Below, in pieces: positions 16,302-24,618 of a stretch of DNA of 64,000 nt. The stretch's first letter is position 1. Each line of letters begins with the position of its first letter. Both the position numbers and the translations under genes were made by a program. A model generated the notes under the pieces. That model ran no database searches and had not been told where the DNA came from. It saw only the letters and a program-made list of their open reading frames with translations. Source of the stretch: G965276765 sp965276765. GTDB taxonomy: Bacteria > Actinomycetota > Acidimicrobiia > Acidimicrobiales > Palsa-688. The stretch is taken from contig OZ255627.1 of assembly GCA_965276765.1 (NCBI GenBank), forward strand, positions 2,666,001-2,730,000, in the 5' to 3' direction.

Positions 16302-17654
16302 TCAGCCCCGGATCAGGTCGGTGATCTCGACGAGCACAGCATGGGAGCCCTCGGGAAGCTGCACCACGAAGCCGCCGCTGGCGTGCGATGCGACCATGGC
16401 ATACCAGGTCCCGGGCTGGAGGGTGGCGACGGGGGCGGACGGGTTTTGGGCGTGGTACACGGTGCGAGGCGATGGCACGGCGGCCCAGAAAGGCGCGAAC
16501 GGCGCAGGAGTGGGCGTCGTCACCTGTGGCTCGCTCCTCTCGCCCCACGCCGGGGCCGGCGGTGAGGGGTCGCTCTGGGTCTGACCCGGTTGGCCCGGCC
16601 CCTGGCTCCACGAGGGAGACGACCACGCCGGAGTGGGCTCGGGTCTCACCGGGGCCGCGTCGCCCCCCTGGGTGGGACGGTCATCCCCGGGGCGCCGTTC
16701 GCCGGGGACCGGTTCGCCGGGGACCGGTCCGCTGGGTCCGGGTCCGCCGAGGGGGGATCCACCGGGAAGCTGCTCGCCGGGACCCGGCCCGCTGGGGTGC
16801 GGCTCCCCGGGTCCGGGTCCAGGCCCGCCCGGACCGCGCTCGCCGGCCATGGGTCCGCCCGAGTCGGGCCCGCCCTGGCGCCGTTCGCCGGGAGTCTGGC
16901 GTCCGGGAGTCTGGGTGCCGGGAGTCTGGGGGCTGCCGAAGGCCTGTGGCGGGCCGGGGAAGGCCGCTTGCCGGTCTGGGAAGGGCTGCCCGGATGTCGG
17001 GGGCGGGTAGCCGCCCTGGGTCCGCTCACCGCTTGCGCCGGGGTAGGAAGGTCCGGCCTGGCCGGGGCCTGCCGGGGCCGGGGGCGCGTACCCGCCCTGG
17101 GCCTGCGGTCCAAACGGGCCTGGCGCCTGCTGGCCCTGGTAGCCGGTGGCAGGACCCGGATGGCCCTGGGCTCCGGCCTGCTTGCTTTCCGCCTTCTGGC
17201 GCCGGCGCTCGACGGCGTCGGCGCTGATCAGCGGCCGGCCGAGGGCCGGGACGAAGGCGAGGGTGCAGCCGGCGAGGAGGACGATGGCGCCAACGATGGC
17301 CAGGTAGAAGCCGATGCCGATCCCCGGTGAGGTCGTGAGCTCGGCCTGGGCGAGAAAAAAGAGAACCTGGGAGAAGGCGACGGCGCTGAAGATGGAGTTG
17401 AGCAGGACCACCACGCTGGCGCCGACCGTCAAGGTCGCCCACGGAATCCGCGCCGGGAGAAGCCCGAGGGTGGCGAGGATCAAGACGATGGCGGTGGCGA
17501 GGCCGAGCAGGTCGGTGACCACAAGCTGGTTAATCAGTAGCTCGTGCCAGGCGGAGTACGACCCGGTGCCCCCATGGTTGAGAAACGAGCTGACGAACAC
17601 GAGGATGCCACCCACCGCCGCCAAACCGTCCACCGGCCTCAGTTTCCGACCCAT
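16302..17654 (-). CDS. Membrane protein with long Pro/Gly-rich linker
   Basis: A 450-residue protein in three parts. Residues 1-150 contain four hydrophobic helices (for example VDGLAAVGGILVFVSSF and FYLAIVGAIVLLAGCTLAF). Residues ~155-380 are a collagen-like, disordered Pro/Gly/Gln-rich linker with imperfect GPGPGE and GPVPGE repeats. Residues ~385-450 form a small compact C-terminal domain ending in an Ile/Leu-rich strand (AVLVEITDLIRG). Family unknown; the layout resembles actinobacterial envelope proteins with unstructured tails. ATG 17654 has a gagaggaag ribosome site. Confidence 0.7.
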   Translation of the reverse strand: MGRKLRPVDGLAAVGGILVFVSSFLNHGGTGSYSAWHELLINQLVVTDLLGLATAIVLILATLGLLPARIPWATLTVGASVVVLLNSIFSAVAFSQVLFFLAQAELTTSPGIGIGFYLAIVGAIVLLAGCTLAFVPALGRPLISADAVERRRQKAESKQAGAQGHPGPATGYQGQQAPGPFGPQAQGGYAPPAPAGPGQAGPSYPGASGERTQGGYPPPTSGQPFPDRQAAFPGPPQAFGSPQTPGTQTPGRQTPGERRQGGPDSGGPMAGERGPGGPGPGPGEPHPSGPGPGEQLPGGSPLGGPGPSGPVPGEPVPGERRPGDDRPTQGGDAAPVRPEPTPAWSSPSWSQGPGQPGQTQSDPSPPAPAWGERSEPQVTTPTPAPFAPFWAAVPSPRTVYHAQNPSAPVATLQPGTWYAMVASHASGGFVVQLPEGSHAVLVEITDLIRG

Positions 17655-17821
17655 TCCGTGTCTTCCTCTCGTCGATGCTCACGACCGGCGGCGCCACACC
17701 CGGTCTGGATTCCTGCCTATCTAAACAGACACCGCTGACAACGGCCGGGCTTGATCCTGCCCGATGAGTGCCGCCGGCTGTACTCACAGCGCAATCCCCT
17801 TGCCCTGCTGGCCAAAGGGGC

Positions 17822-17850
17822 TTGACGAACTCCGGGTCGCGACCGAGGAT
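17822..17850 (+). promoter_or_regulatory. Candidate promoter of the alcohol dehydrogenase operon
   Basis: TTGACG at 17822-17827 is followed after 17 bases by GAGGAT at 17845-17850. It is 29 bases before the TTG start of the dehydrogenase. The -35 is close to consensus; the -10 is weak. A short hairpin (cccctt/aagggg, about 17796-17820) lies directly upstream. Confidence 0.35.
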
Positions 17851-17879
17851 GGACAGGCACGAGGCTTGGGGGGTCGGAG

Positions 17880-18911
17880 TTGAAAGCCGTCAGAGTTCAC
17901 GCGTACAACGAGCCGGCGTCGCTCGACGACATTGCCGAGCCCAAGCTCACGGGACCGCTCGACGTGCTCGTCGAGATCGGCGGGGCGGGCGTGTGCCGCA
18001 CCGACCTGCACATCATCGAGGGCCAGTGGGCGGAGAAGTCCGGCGTCGAGCTCCCGTACGTGATCGGCCACGAGAACGCCGGCTGGGTCCGCGAGGTCGG
18101 CTCCGCCGTGAGCAACGTCGCCCCCGGTGATGCCGTGATCTGCCATCCGCTGGCGACGTGCGGGCTCTGCCGCGCCTGCCGGGCCGGCGACGACGTGCAC
18201 TGCGAGAACTCGGCCTTCCCCGGCATCGACACCGACGGGGGGATGGCCGAGCTGCTGCTCACCAACGCCCGCAGCGTGGTCAAGCTCCAACCCGGTCTCG
18301 AGCCCGCCGACGTCGCCGCCCTCGCCGACGCCGGCCTCACCGCCTACCACGCCGTGCGCAAGGCGGTACCGCTCCTTCGTCCCGGCACCCACGTGGTCAA
18401 CCTCGGGGCCGGCGGGCTCGGCCATATCGGCGTGCAGTGCCTGGTGGCCATGACCGCAGCCGAGATCACCGTGGTCGACCGGTCCAGGGAGGCCCTCGAG
18501 CTGGCCGAGCAGCTCGGTGCCCACCACACCGTGCTCGCCGACGGCAACCAGGTCGCGGCCGTACAGGAGATCACCGGAGGCGGCGCCCAGGTGGTCATCG
18601 ATTACGTCGGCGAGAAGGGGACCGAGGCCGAGGGCGTCGCCATGTTGCGGCGGGCCGGTTCGTATTTCGTCGTCGGATACGGCGGTCACGTGGACATCCC
18701 CACCATCGACATCATCTCCACCGAGATCAACGTCATCGGCAACCTCGTCGGCAGCTACAACGACCTGGCCGAGCTCATGGCGTTGGCCGCCGCCGGCAAG
18801 GTCAGGTTGCACACCCGCACCTACTCCCTCGACGACTACGCCAAGGCGATCGACGACCTCGACGGTGGACGAGTCAGAGGGAGAGCGATCCTCGTACCCG
18901 GGGCGCACTGA
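17880..18911 (+). CDS. Zinc-dependent NAD alcohol dehydrogenase
   Basis: A 343-residue medium-chain dehydrogenase. Catalytic zinc ligands include Cys39 and His64-Glu65 (GHENAG); the structural zinc loop is Cys94, Cys97, Cys100 and Cys108 (CGLCRACRAGDDVHC). The cofactor site reads GAGGLGHIG, followed by an acidic residue (VVDRS) that suits NAD over NADP. TTG start at 17880, preceded by ggtcggag. It is the first gene of a probable operon with an amidohydrolase and a DUF59 protein, the same trio found downstream of propane/binuclear-iron monooxygenase genes in mycobacteria and rhodococci, where the enzyme oxidises the alcohol product. Confidence 0.9.
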   Translation: MKAVRVHAYNEPASLDDIAEPKLTGPLDVLVEIGGAGVCRTDLHIIEGQWAEKSGVELPYVIGHENAGWVREVGSAVSNVAPGDAVICHPLATCGLCRACRAGDDVHCENSAFPGIDTDGGMAELLLTNARSVVKLQPGLEPADVAALADAGLTAYHAVRKAVPLLRPGTHVVNLGAGGLGHIGVQCLVAMTAAEITVVDRSREALELAEQLGAHHTVLADGNQVAAVQEITGGGAQVVIDYVGEKGTEAEGVAMLRRAGSYFVVGYGGHVDIPTIDIISTEINVIGNLVGSYNDLAELMALAAAGKVRLHTRTYSLDDYAKAIDDLDGGRVRGRAILVPGAH

Positions 18912-18957
18912 ACCGCAGGTAACACCAACACGTTCGACACGAGCATCTGGAGGCATC

Positions 18958-20007
18958 ATGTACAGCAAGGACGGCGAGGACTACTTCGTGGTGGACGGGC
19001 ATTGCCACTTCTGGGATGCCAGCCCCGCCAACTGGGTGAAGGGCCACGAGCAGTACGCCAAGGGCTGGATCGAGTGCTTCCACGCCTATCAGGGCCTCGG
19101 GCCCCCCGAGCACGTCTGGCCCATCGAGAAGTTCCAGAAGTACTCGGAAGAGACGATGATGAAGGACCTCTTCGAGGACGGCTACGTCGACAAGGCGATC
19201 TTCCAGTCGACGTACCTGAAGGAGTGGTACTCGGACGGGTTCAACACCGTCGAGAAGAACGGTGCCCTCATGGAGAAGCACCCCGACAAGTTCATCGTCA
19301 ACGGCCGCTGGGACCCTCGCGAGGGGGACGCGGGCCTCAAGGAGCTCGAGCGTGACGCCAAACGGTGGAACCTGAAAGGCGTCAAGCTCTATACGGCCGA
19401 ATGGAAGGACGACTCGCGCGGCTGGAGCCTCAAGGACCCCGAGGCGTCGAGGTTTCTCGAGAAGAGCCAGGAGCTCGGGATCAAAAACGTCCACGTCCAC
19501 AAGGGCCCAACGATCTGGCCGCTCGACAAGGACGCCTTCGACGTGGCCGACGTGGACCAGGCGGCCACGTCGTTCCCCGATCTCAACTTCATCGTCGAGC
19601 ACGTGGGTCTCCCCCGCATCGAGGACTTCTGCTTCATGGCAACCCAGGAGCCCAACGTCTACGCCGGCCTCTCGGTCGTGCTGGGCGGGCTCATGCACGC
19701 TCGTCCCAAGTTCTTCGCCAAGGTCATGGGCGAGCTGTTGTTCTGGGTGGGCGAGGACAAGATGCTGTTCTCGAGCGACTACGCCATCTGGGAGCCCAAG
19801 TGGCAGGTCGAGGGCTTCGTCGACTGGGACTACCCGAACGACGACTACTCCGACTACCCCCGGGTGACCACGGCCACGCGAAAGAAGATCCTCGGCCTCA
19901 ACGCCGCCGCCCTCTACGATATCGAGGTGCCGGCCGCGCTGCGGCTTCCCGACACCGCTGGGACACCGGCGGCAGAGGCCGACGCCGCCTTGGTCACCGA
20001 GGGGTGA
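18958..20007 (+). CDS. Amidohydrolase family 2 protein (monooxygenase-operon type)
   Basis: A 349-residue TIM-barrel amidohydrolase-2 (COG2159) protein. Metal-binding His15 and His17 lie in VDGHCHFWD. Further elements are GVKLYTAEW, NVHVHKGP, IVEHVGLPR and the Asp in FSSDYAIWEP. ATG 18958 follows a clean tctggagg ribosome site. The stop overlaps the GTG of the DUF59 gene. Proteins of this kind sit next to the Mim/Prm binuclear-iron monooxygenases, where their function is not settled; a hydrolase or decarboxylase reaction is plausible from the fold only. Confidence 0.85.
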   Translation: MYSKDGEDYFVVDGHCHFWDASPANWVKGHEQYAKGWIECFHAYQGLGPPEHVWPIEKFQKYSEETMMKDLFEDGYVDKAIFQSTYLKEWYSDGFNTVEKNGALMEKHPDKFIVNGRWDPREGDAGLKELERDAKRWNLKGVKLYTAEWKDDSRGWSLKDPEASRFLEKSQELGIKNVHVHKGPTIWPLDKDAFDVADVDQAATSFPDLNFIVEHVGLPRIEDFCFMATQEPNVYAGLSVVLGGLMHARPKFFAKVMGELLFWVGEDKMLFSSDYAIWEPKWQVEGFVDWDYPNDDYSDYPRVTTATRKKILGLNAAALYDIEVPAALRLPDTAGTPAAEADAALVTEG

Positions 20008-20747
20008 GCGAGCACCTCACCGACGCCGCAGCCAAGCCGAGGAGCCCCATCGAGCAACGGGTCTGGACCGCCCTCGGCGCGGTCATGGACCCCGAGCTCG
20101 ACGAGCCTGTCACCGACCTGGGGTTCGTGACCGCCTGCGACGTCGACGACCAAGGGGTAGCGGTCGTGCGGCTCCGCCTGCCGACGTACTTCTGCGCGCC
20201 CAACTTTGCGTGGATGATGGTCGCCGACGCCCACGACGCCACCAGTGACGTCGCGGGGGTCACAAGAGCCGACGTGGCCCTCGATGACTACTTCGCAAGC
20301 GACGAGATCAACCGGGGTGTCGCCGATGCCACCGGCTTCAAGGCGGCCTTCGATGGTGAGGTGGAGGACGAGCTCGGCGAGCTCAGGCTCACGTTCCGCC
20401 GCAAGGCCTACATCGCCGCCATCGAACGCGTCTGTCAGGGTTTGCGCCGGGACGGCGTGACGCTGCAGGACCTGGCCACGCTTCGGTTGGGTGACGTGCC
20501 CGCAGGGACGGACCGCGACCGCCTCGGGCGTCGCCGCCAGGATCTCGGGTTTTCGCCGGCCGACGAGGCGCGGCTGCTCGTCGACGAGACGGGCGATCCC
20601 ATCCCGCCCGAGGGGTTGGCCGTCTGGCTGCGGCGGGCCCAGACGGTCCGGGTGAACATCGAGGGCAACTCCGAGCTGTGCCGCGGCCTCCTGCACACCC
20701 GCTACCACCTTGGTGAGCTCGAGGAGCGGCTCAGAGCCTCTGGATAA
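20004..20747 (+). CDS. DUF59 / MIP18-like metal-sulfur cluster assembly protein
   Basis: A 247-residue protein whose N-terminal ~110 residues are a DUF59 (SufT/MIP18/PaaD-like) domain: MDPELDEPVTDLGFV and the Cys-containing LPTYFCAPNFAW. DUF59 proteins help iron-sulfur or metal-centre assembly. The C-terminal half is specific to this subgroup and ends in NSELCRGLLHTRYHLGELEE. GTG start overlaps the amidohydrolase stop (GTGA). In this context it probably helps metallate or mature a partner oxygenase, but none is encoded within the window. Confidence 0.85.
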   Translation: MSEHLTDAAAKPRSPIEQRVWTALGAVMDPELDEPVTDLGFVTACDVDDQGVAVVRLRLPTYFCAPNFAWMMVADAHDATSDVAGVTRADVALDDYFASDEINRGVADATGFKAAFDGEVEDELGELRLTFRRKAYIAAIERVCQGLRRDGVTLQDLATLRLGDVPAGTDRDRLGRRRQDLGFSPADEARLLVDETGDPIPPEGLAVWLRRAQTVRVNIEGNSELCRGLLHTRYHLGELEERLRASG

Positions 20748-20756
20748 GCGCCGCCT

Positions 20757-20788
20757 CCGGGTGAACCCTTCAGACAGGGTTCGCCCGG
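20757..20788 (+). terminator. Stem-loop terminator after the DUF59 gene
   Basis: A 12-bp stem (20757-20768 paired with 20777-20788; ccgggtgaaccc with one G-U pair) closes an 8-base loop, 10 bases after the DUF59 stop codon. There is no T tract, as is common in high-GC actinobacteria. It separates the operon from the phosphoesterase gene. Confidence 0.6.
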
Positions 20789-20862
20789 CCGTCATCGCTT
20801 CGTTGCATCGGCGTTGCCGGAGGCGCGTACCGTAGTCGGCACCCCCAGCGGAGGAGGACACG

Positions 20863-23046
20863 ATGCGACGTCATTGGCCGAAGGCTCGCCGGCCCATGCG
20901 ACGGTGGCTCGTCGCCGGCCTGACGCTGATGGCGTCGTCGGCGCTCGTCACCGGCATGGCCTCGAGCGCTGGCGCCCAAGCCGCCGGCTCCACCACGCCA
21001 CGAGCGGCGAGCGGCGCCGCCGGATCAGCGGGAGCCGGCACCTGCAGCCTCGGGCCCACCGGTGCCGTCAAACATGTCATCTACCTCCAGTTCGACAACA
21101 CCCACTTCACCAGGGACACCCCGAGCGTTCCTTCCGACATCCAACAGATGCCCAACCTGGCCCATTTCATGGAGCGCAACGGGACCGTCATCGCCCGCGA
21201 CCACACCCCACTGATTGCCCACTCTGCCGATGACTTCCTCACCTCGCTCACGGGCGTCTACCCCAACCGCCACGGCATGCCGGAAGCCAACGAGTACAAG
21301 TACTACAAGCCCGACGGCACGACCGACGAAGCCGGATCCTTTGCCTACTGGACCGATCCGGTCGACAGCTACACGACCAAGAGCGGGCTGAGCGCATCGG
21401 ATCACACGCCGAATCTGGTGGACGCCAAGGGCAAGATGGCGCCCGCCCCCTGGGTTCCCTACACGAGAGCCGGCTGCAACGTCGGCGACGTGGCCATGGC
21501 CAACACCGAGCTCGAGAACACCGAGCCCGACATCCCCGATGTCTTCGGCGCCCATTCCGCCCCTGCCAAAGAGGCCCTGGCCCAGCCGAGCCTGGCCGCC
21601 ACCGACTTCGAGGGGCTCTCGGTCCACTGCGCCAAGCGAAACGCCACCTGCTCGGCCGATCCCCACGCCGTCGCCGACCGGCTCCCGGCCGAGCCCGGCG
21701 GCTACCACGGGTTCAGGGCCGTCTTCGGCGCCAAGTACCTGGACGGCACGCTCAACCATGGACCCGTCACGAACCTCGACGGCAAGGTGATCACCGACAG
21801 CAGCGGTCACGCCGGGTTCCCCGGCTACGACGCCATGCAGGCGACCAACGCCCTCTCGTACACCCTCGACATGCAAGAGCACGGGGTCCCGGTCACCTAC
21901 ACCTACCTGAGCGACGTGCACGACAACGCCACGACAGGAAACGGCATGGGCCCGGGCCAGGCCACCTACGAGTCCCAGCTTCGCTCCTACAACCGGGCCT
22001 TCGGGCAGTTCTTCCGGCGCCTGAGAGCCCACGGCATCACCAAGGCCAACACACTGTTCATCTTCGGCGAGGACGAAGGCGACCATTATGTGGGCTCGAA
22101 GCCGACCAACCCCGGTTGTAACGGCGTCACCACACCGTGCCGGTACTCGCAGCTCGGCGAGGTCGGCCTCAATGTCCAGGGCCTGCTCGCGGCCAAGCAG
22201 GGGATCCGCACCCCCTTCAGCGTCCAGGCCGACTCCGCGCCGTTCGTGTACCTCAACGGCCAGCCGGCGCGAACGGCGCCGGCCGTTCGTCGCATCGAAA
22301 CCGCACTCGGCCGCGTGAAGGCCGAAGATCCGTACCGCAAGCGGGCGGTGGACCTCACCCACTACCTCGCCGACCCCGTGGAGATGCGGCTCCTCCACAT
22401 GGTGACGTCGGACCCGGCGAGGACGCCGACCCTGACGTTGTTCGCCAATCCGGACTTCTACCTGTCCGCCGACGGGACCACGTGCAAACCGGCGAGCTGC
22501 GAGTCCTACCAGACCGACGTATGGAACCACGGTGACGTGGCCCGCAAGATCAACACGACATGGCTCGGCCTCGTCGGTCCCGGCGTGCGTCACCTTGGCG
22601 TTGACCGGGCGACCTGGGCCAGCGAGACGGACACGCGTCCAACGATGATGTCCCTCCTCGGCCTGCGTGACGACTATGCCCACGAGGGCCGCGTCCTCGT
22701 CCCGGTCCTACGCGCGTCGGCCCTGCCCGGCGCGCTCAGGGGCAGGGCCGGCCGTGCCTACGACGGCCTCGCTCGCGCCTACACCACCATCGAGTCCCCG
22801 GTCGGGCGGTTTGGGCTGGCCACGCTCAGGATGTCGACGACCGGGCTGGAGAGCACTAACGCCAGCGTCTACCGCCACATGGAGGCGCGCATCGCCGCCA
22901 TCGGAAGGACGAGAAACCGGATCGGCGCCCAGATGATCCGCAGGCTCGAGGCTGCATCGTTTGCCGGCCGCCCCGTCGCCGGCGGCGTGGCCAGGTCGCT
23001 CGAGGCCCGAGCGGCTCGGCTCGTGCATCGAGTCGAGCCGGCATAG
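20863..23046 (+). CDS. Secreted phosphoesterase of the alkaline-phosphatase-like superfamily
   Basis: A 727-residue exported protein. The N-terminus is Arg-rich, followed by a hydrophobic stretch and an Ala cleavage region (about residues 14-40), so a signal peptide is likely. The body starts VKHVIYLQFDNTHF and contains PNLAHFMERNG, SLTGVYPNRHGMPE, a late FIFGEDEGDHY metal-like motif, and DTRPTMMSLLGL. These resemble phosphodiesterase/nucleotide-pyrophosphatase and sulfatase-type folds. The C-terminal ~120 residues are helical and basic. The ribosome site ggaggagga is strong. The substrate is unknown. Confidence 0.75.
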   Translation: MRRHWPKARRPMRRWLVAGLTLMASSALVTGMASSAGAQAAGSTTPRAASGAAGSAGAGTCSLGPTGAVKHVIYLQFDNTHFTRDTPSVPSDIQQMPNLAHFMERNGTVIARDHTPLIAHSADDFLTSLTGVYPNRHGMPEANEYKYYKPDGTTDEAGSFAYWTDPVDSYTTKSGLSASDHTPNLVDAKGKMAPAPWVPYTRAGCNVGDVAMANTELENTEPDIPDVFGAHSAPAKEALAQPSLAATDFEGLSVHCAKRNATCSADPHAVADRLPAEPGGYHGFRAVFGAKYLDGTLNHGPVTNLDGKVITDSSGHAGFPGYDAMQATNALSYTLDMQEHGVPVTYTYLSDVHDNATTGNGMGPGQATYESQLRSYNRAFGQFFRRLRAHGITKANTLFIFGEDEGDHYVGSKPTNPGCNGVTTPCRYSQLGEVGLNVQGLLAAKQGIRTPFSVQADSAPFVYLNGQPARTAPAVRRIETALGRVKAEDPYRKRAVDLTHYLADPVEMRLLHMVTSDPARTPTLTLFANPDFYLSADGTTCKPASCESYQTDVWNHGDVARKINTTWLGLVGPGVRHLGVDRATWASETDTRPTMMSLLGLRDDYAHEGRVLVPVLRASALPGALRGRAGRAYDGLARAYTTIESPVGRFGLATLRMSTTGLESTNASVYRHMEARIAAIGRTRNRIGAQMIRRLEAASFAGRPVAGGVARSLEARAARLVHRVEPA

Positions 23047-23098
23047 GCGCCAGTCGGAGAGGCGCCCAGGCGCCAGGACTCACTATGCTGGTCGCTTC

Positions 23099-24610
23099 GT
23101 GTGTGGAATCGCAGTGCAATGGGGCCAACCGAATCAAGCCTCGGGCAAACGTATGCTCGAACGGCTGGTGCATCGAGGACCCGACGACGTAGGCGAGCTG
23201 ACGATCGGCGCCACGTGGCTCGGTCACACCAGGCTCTCGATCGTCGATGTCGTTGGCGGCCACCAGCCTCTGCGTACCCCGGACGCCAGGGCGGCGATCG
23301 TCGTGAACGGGGAGATCTACAACCACAAGGAGCTGCGCCAGACCATCTCGGGCGTGGCGTGGCAGACCGATTCCGACAGCGAGGTCGCGCTCCACATCAT
23401 CGACCGTGAGGGTTCCGCAGGGCTGCCCCGTCTCCGGGGCATGTTCGCCCTAGCCTACGCCGACGACAGGGAAGGTCTGCTGCTGGCCCGGGATCCGGTC
23501 GGGATCAAGCCGCTCTACTGGGCCAGGCGCCACGGCTCCGTGGTCGCCGCATCGGAGCTCAAGGCCTTCGACCCCCCGCTGCGCGCGCACGTCGAGGCCT
23601 TTCCCCCCGGGCATTACTGGACGCCGCAGGACGGCCTTCGACGCTTCGCCGACGCCGTGCCCCAACGAGTCAAGGTCGATCCCAGTGGTCCCCTCGGCGA
23701 TGATGCCGAGGAGCGGGTTCGCACGGCACTGATCGCCGCCGTCGAGCGGCGGATGATGGGTGACGTCCCGGTTGGCTGCTTCCTCTCCGGTGGGCTCGAC
23801 TCCAGCCTGGTCGCCGCCATCGCCTCCCGGTGGATGCACCGGAGGGGCCTGCGCCTGCAGACCTTCGCCGTCGGCACGGAGGGCTCCGCCGATCTCGCCG
23901 CCGCCCGCGTGGTAGCCGCGGCGCTCGACACCGACCACCGCGAGGCCGTGTGCACCGAGGAGGAGGTGCTCGCCGCCGTCCCCGACGTGGTGCGATCGAT
24001 CGAGCACTTCGACCCTTCACTCGTGCGCAGCGCCATTGCCAACTATCTCGTGGCCCGCCTGGCCGCCGCCCACGTGAAGGTGGTCCTGACCGGTGAGGGC
24101 GCCGACGAGCTATTCGGCGGTTACGAGTATCTCCATGCCGGCGACTTCGACCAGCCCGAGCGGCTCCACGCCGAGCTGGTCCGATCGGTCGAGGAGCTCC
24201 ACGGTCTCAATCTGCAGCGCTGTGACCGGGTCACGATGGCCCACGGACTCGAGGGCCGGGTCCCGTTTCTCGACCTCGACGTCATCGAGACGGCCCTTTC
24301 GCTGCCGGCGTCGGCCAAGGTCCCGACGCCCGACCGCATGGAGAAGGATCTGCTGCGCCGGGCGTTCAGGGGCTGGATCCCCGACGCCGTCCTGTGGCGG
24401 GCCAAGGAGCAATTTGGCGACGGTTCGGGCGTGGCCGAGATCCGGTCCCGCGTGAGTGCGACGGTGCCGGCGACCGACTTCGCCTTCGAGAGCCCCCTGA
24501 CCCGTCCGCCTCTCCGCAGCCGCGAAGAGGTTGCCTATCACCGGATCTGGTCCACGGCCCTTGCGCCCACTCGCCCCGAGGCCACGCTGTCGCGTTTCGC
24601 CACGACCTGA
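23099..24610 (+). CDS. asnB: Asparagine synthetase (glutamine-hydrolysing)
   Basis: A 503-residue two-domain enzyme. GTG 23099 places Cys2 (CGIAVQW) as the N-terminal nucleophile of the class II glutaminase after Met removal; the frame is open further upstream but only this start makes sense. The glutaminase continues with HRGPDD and VNGEIYNH. The synthetase has the pyrophosphate loop SGGLDSS (230-236) and GEGADELFGGYEY near 330. It makes asparagine from aspartate, ATP and glutamine. It is separated by 52 bp from the phosphoesterase, so could be cotranscribed. Confidence 0.93.
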   Translation: MCGIAVQWGQPNQASGKRMLERLVHRGPDDVGELTIGATWLGHTRLSIVDVVGGHQPLRTPDARAAIVVNGEIYNHKELRQTISGVAWQTDSDSEVALHIIDREGSAGLPRLRGMFALAYADDREGLLLARDPVGIKPLYWARRHGSVVAASELKAFDPPLRAHVEAFPPGHYWTPQDGLRRFADAVPQRVKVDPSGPLGDDAEERVRTALIAAVERRMMGDVPVGCFLSGGLDSSLVAAIASRWMHRRGLRLQTFAVGTEGSADLAAARVVAAALDTDHREAVCTEEEVLAAVPDVVRSIEHFDPSLVRSAIANYLVARLAAAHVKVVLTGEGADELFGGYEYLHAGDFDQPERLHAELVRSVEELHGLNLQRCDRVTMAHGLEGRVPFLDLDVIETALSLPASAKVPTPDRMEKDLLRRAFRGWIPDAVLWRAKEQFGDGSGVAEIRSRVSATVPATDFAFESPLTRPPLRSREEVAYHRIWSTALAPTRPEATLSRFATT

Positions 24611-24618
24611 GCGCCGGA

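Noticed and set aside
16388..17330. Long plus-strand frames antisense to the Pro/Gly-rich membrane protein
   Set aside because: Low-complexity Arg/Gly/Pro repeats result from reading the repeat linker in other frames.
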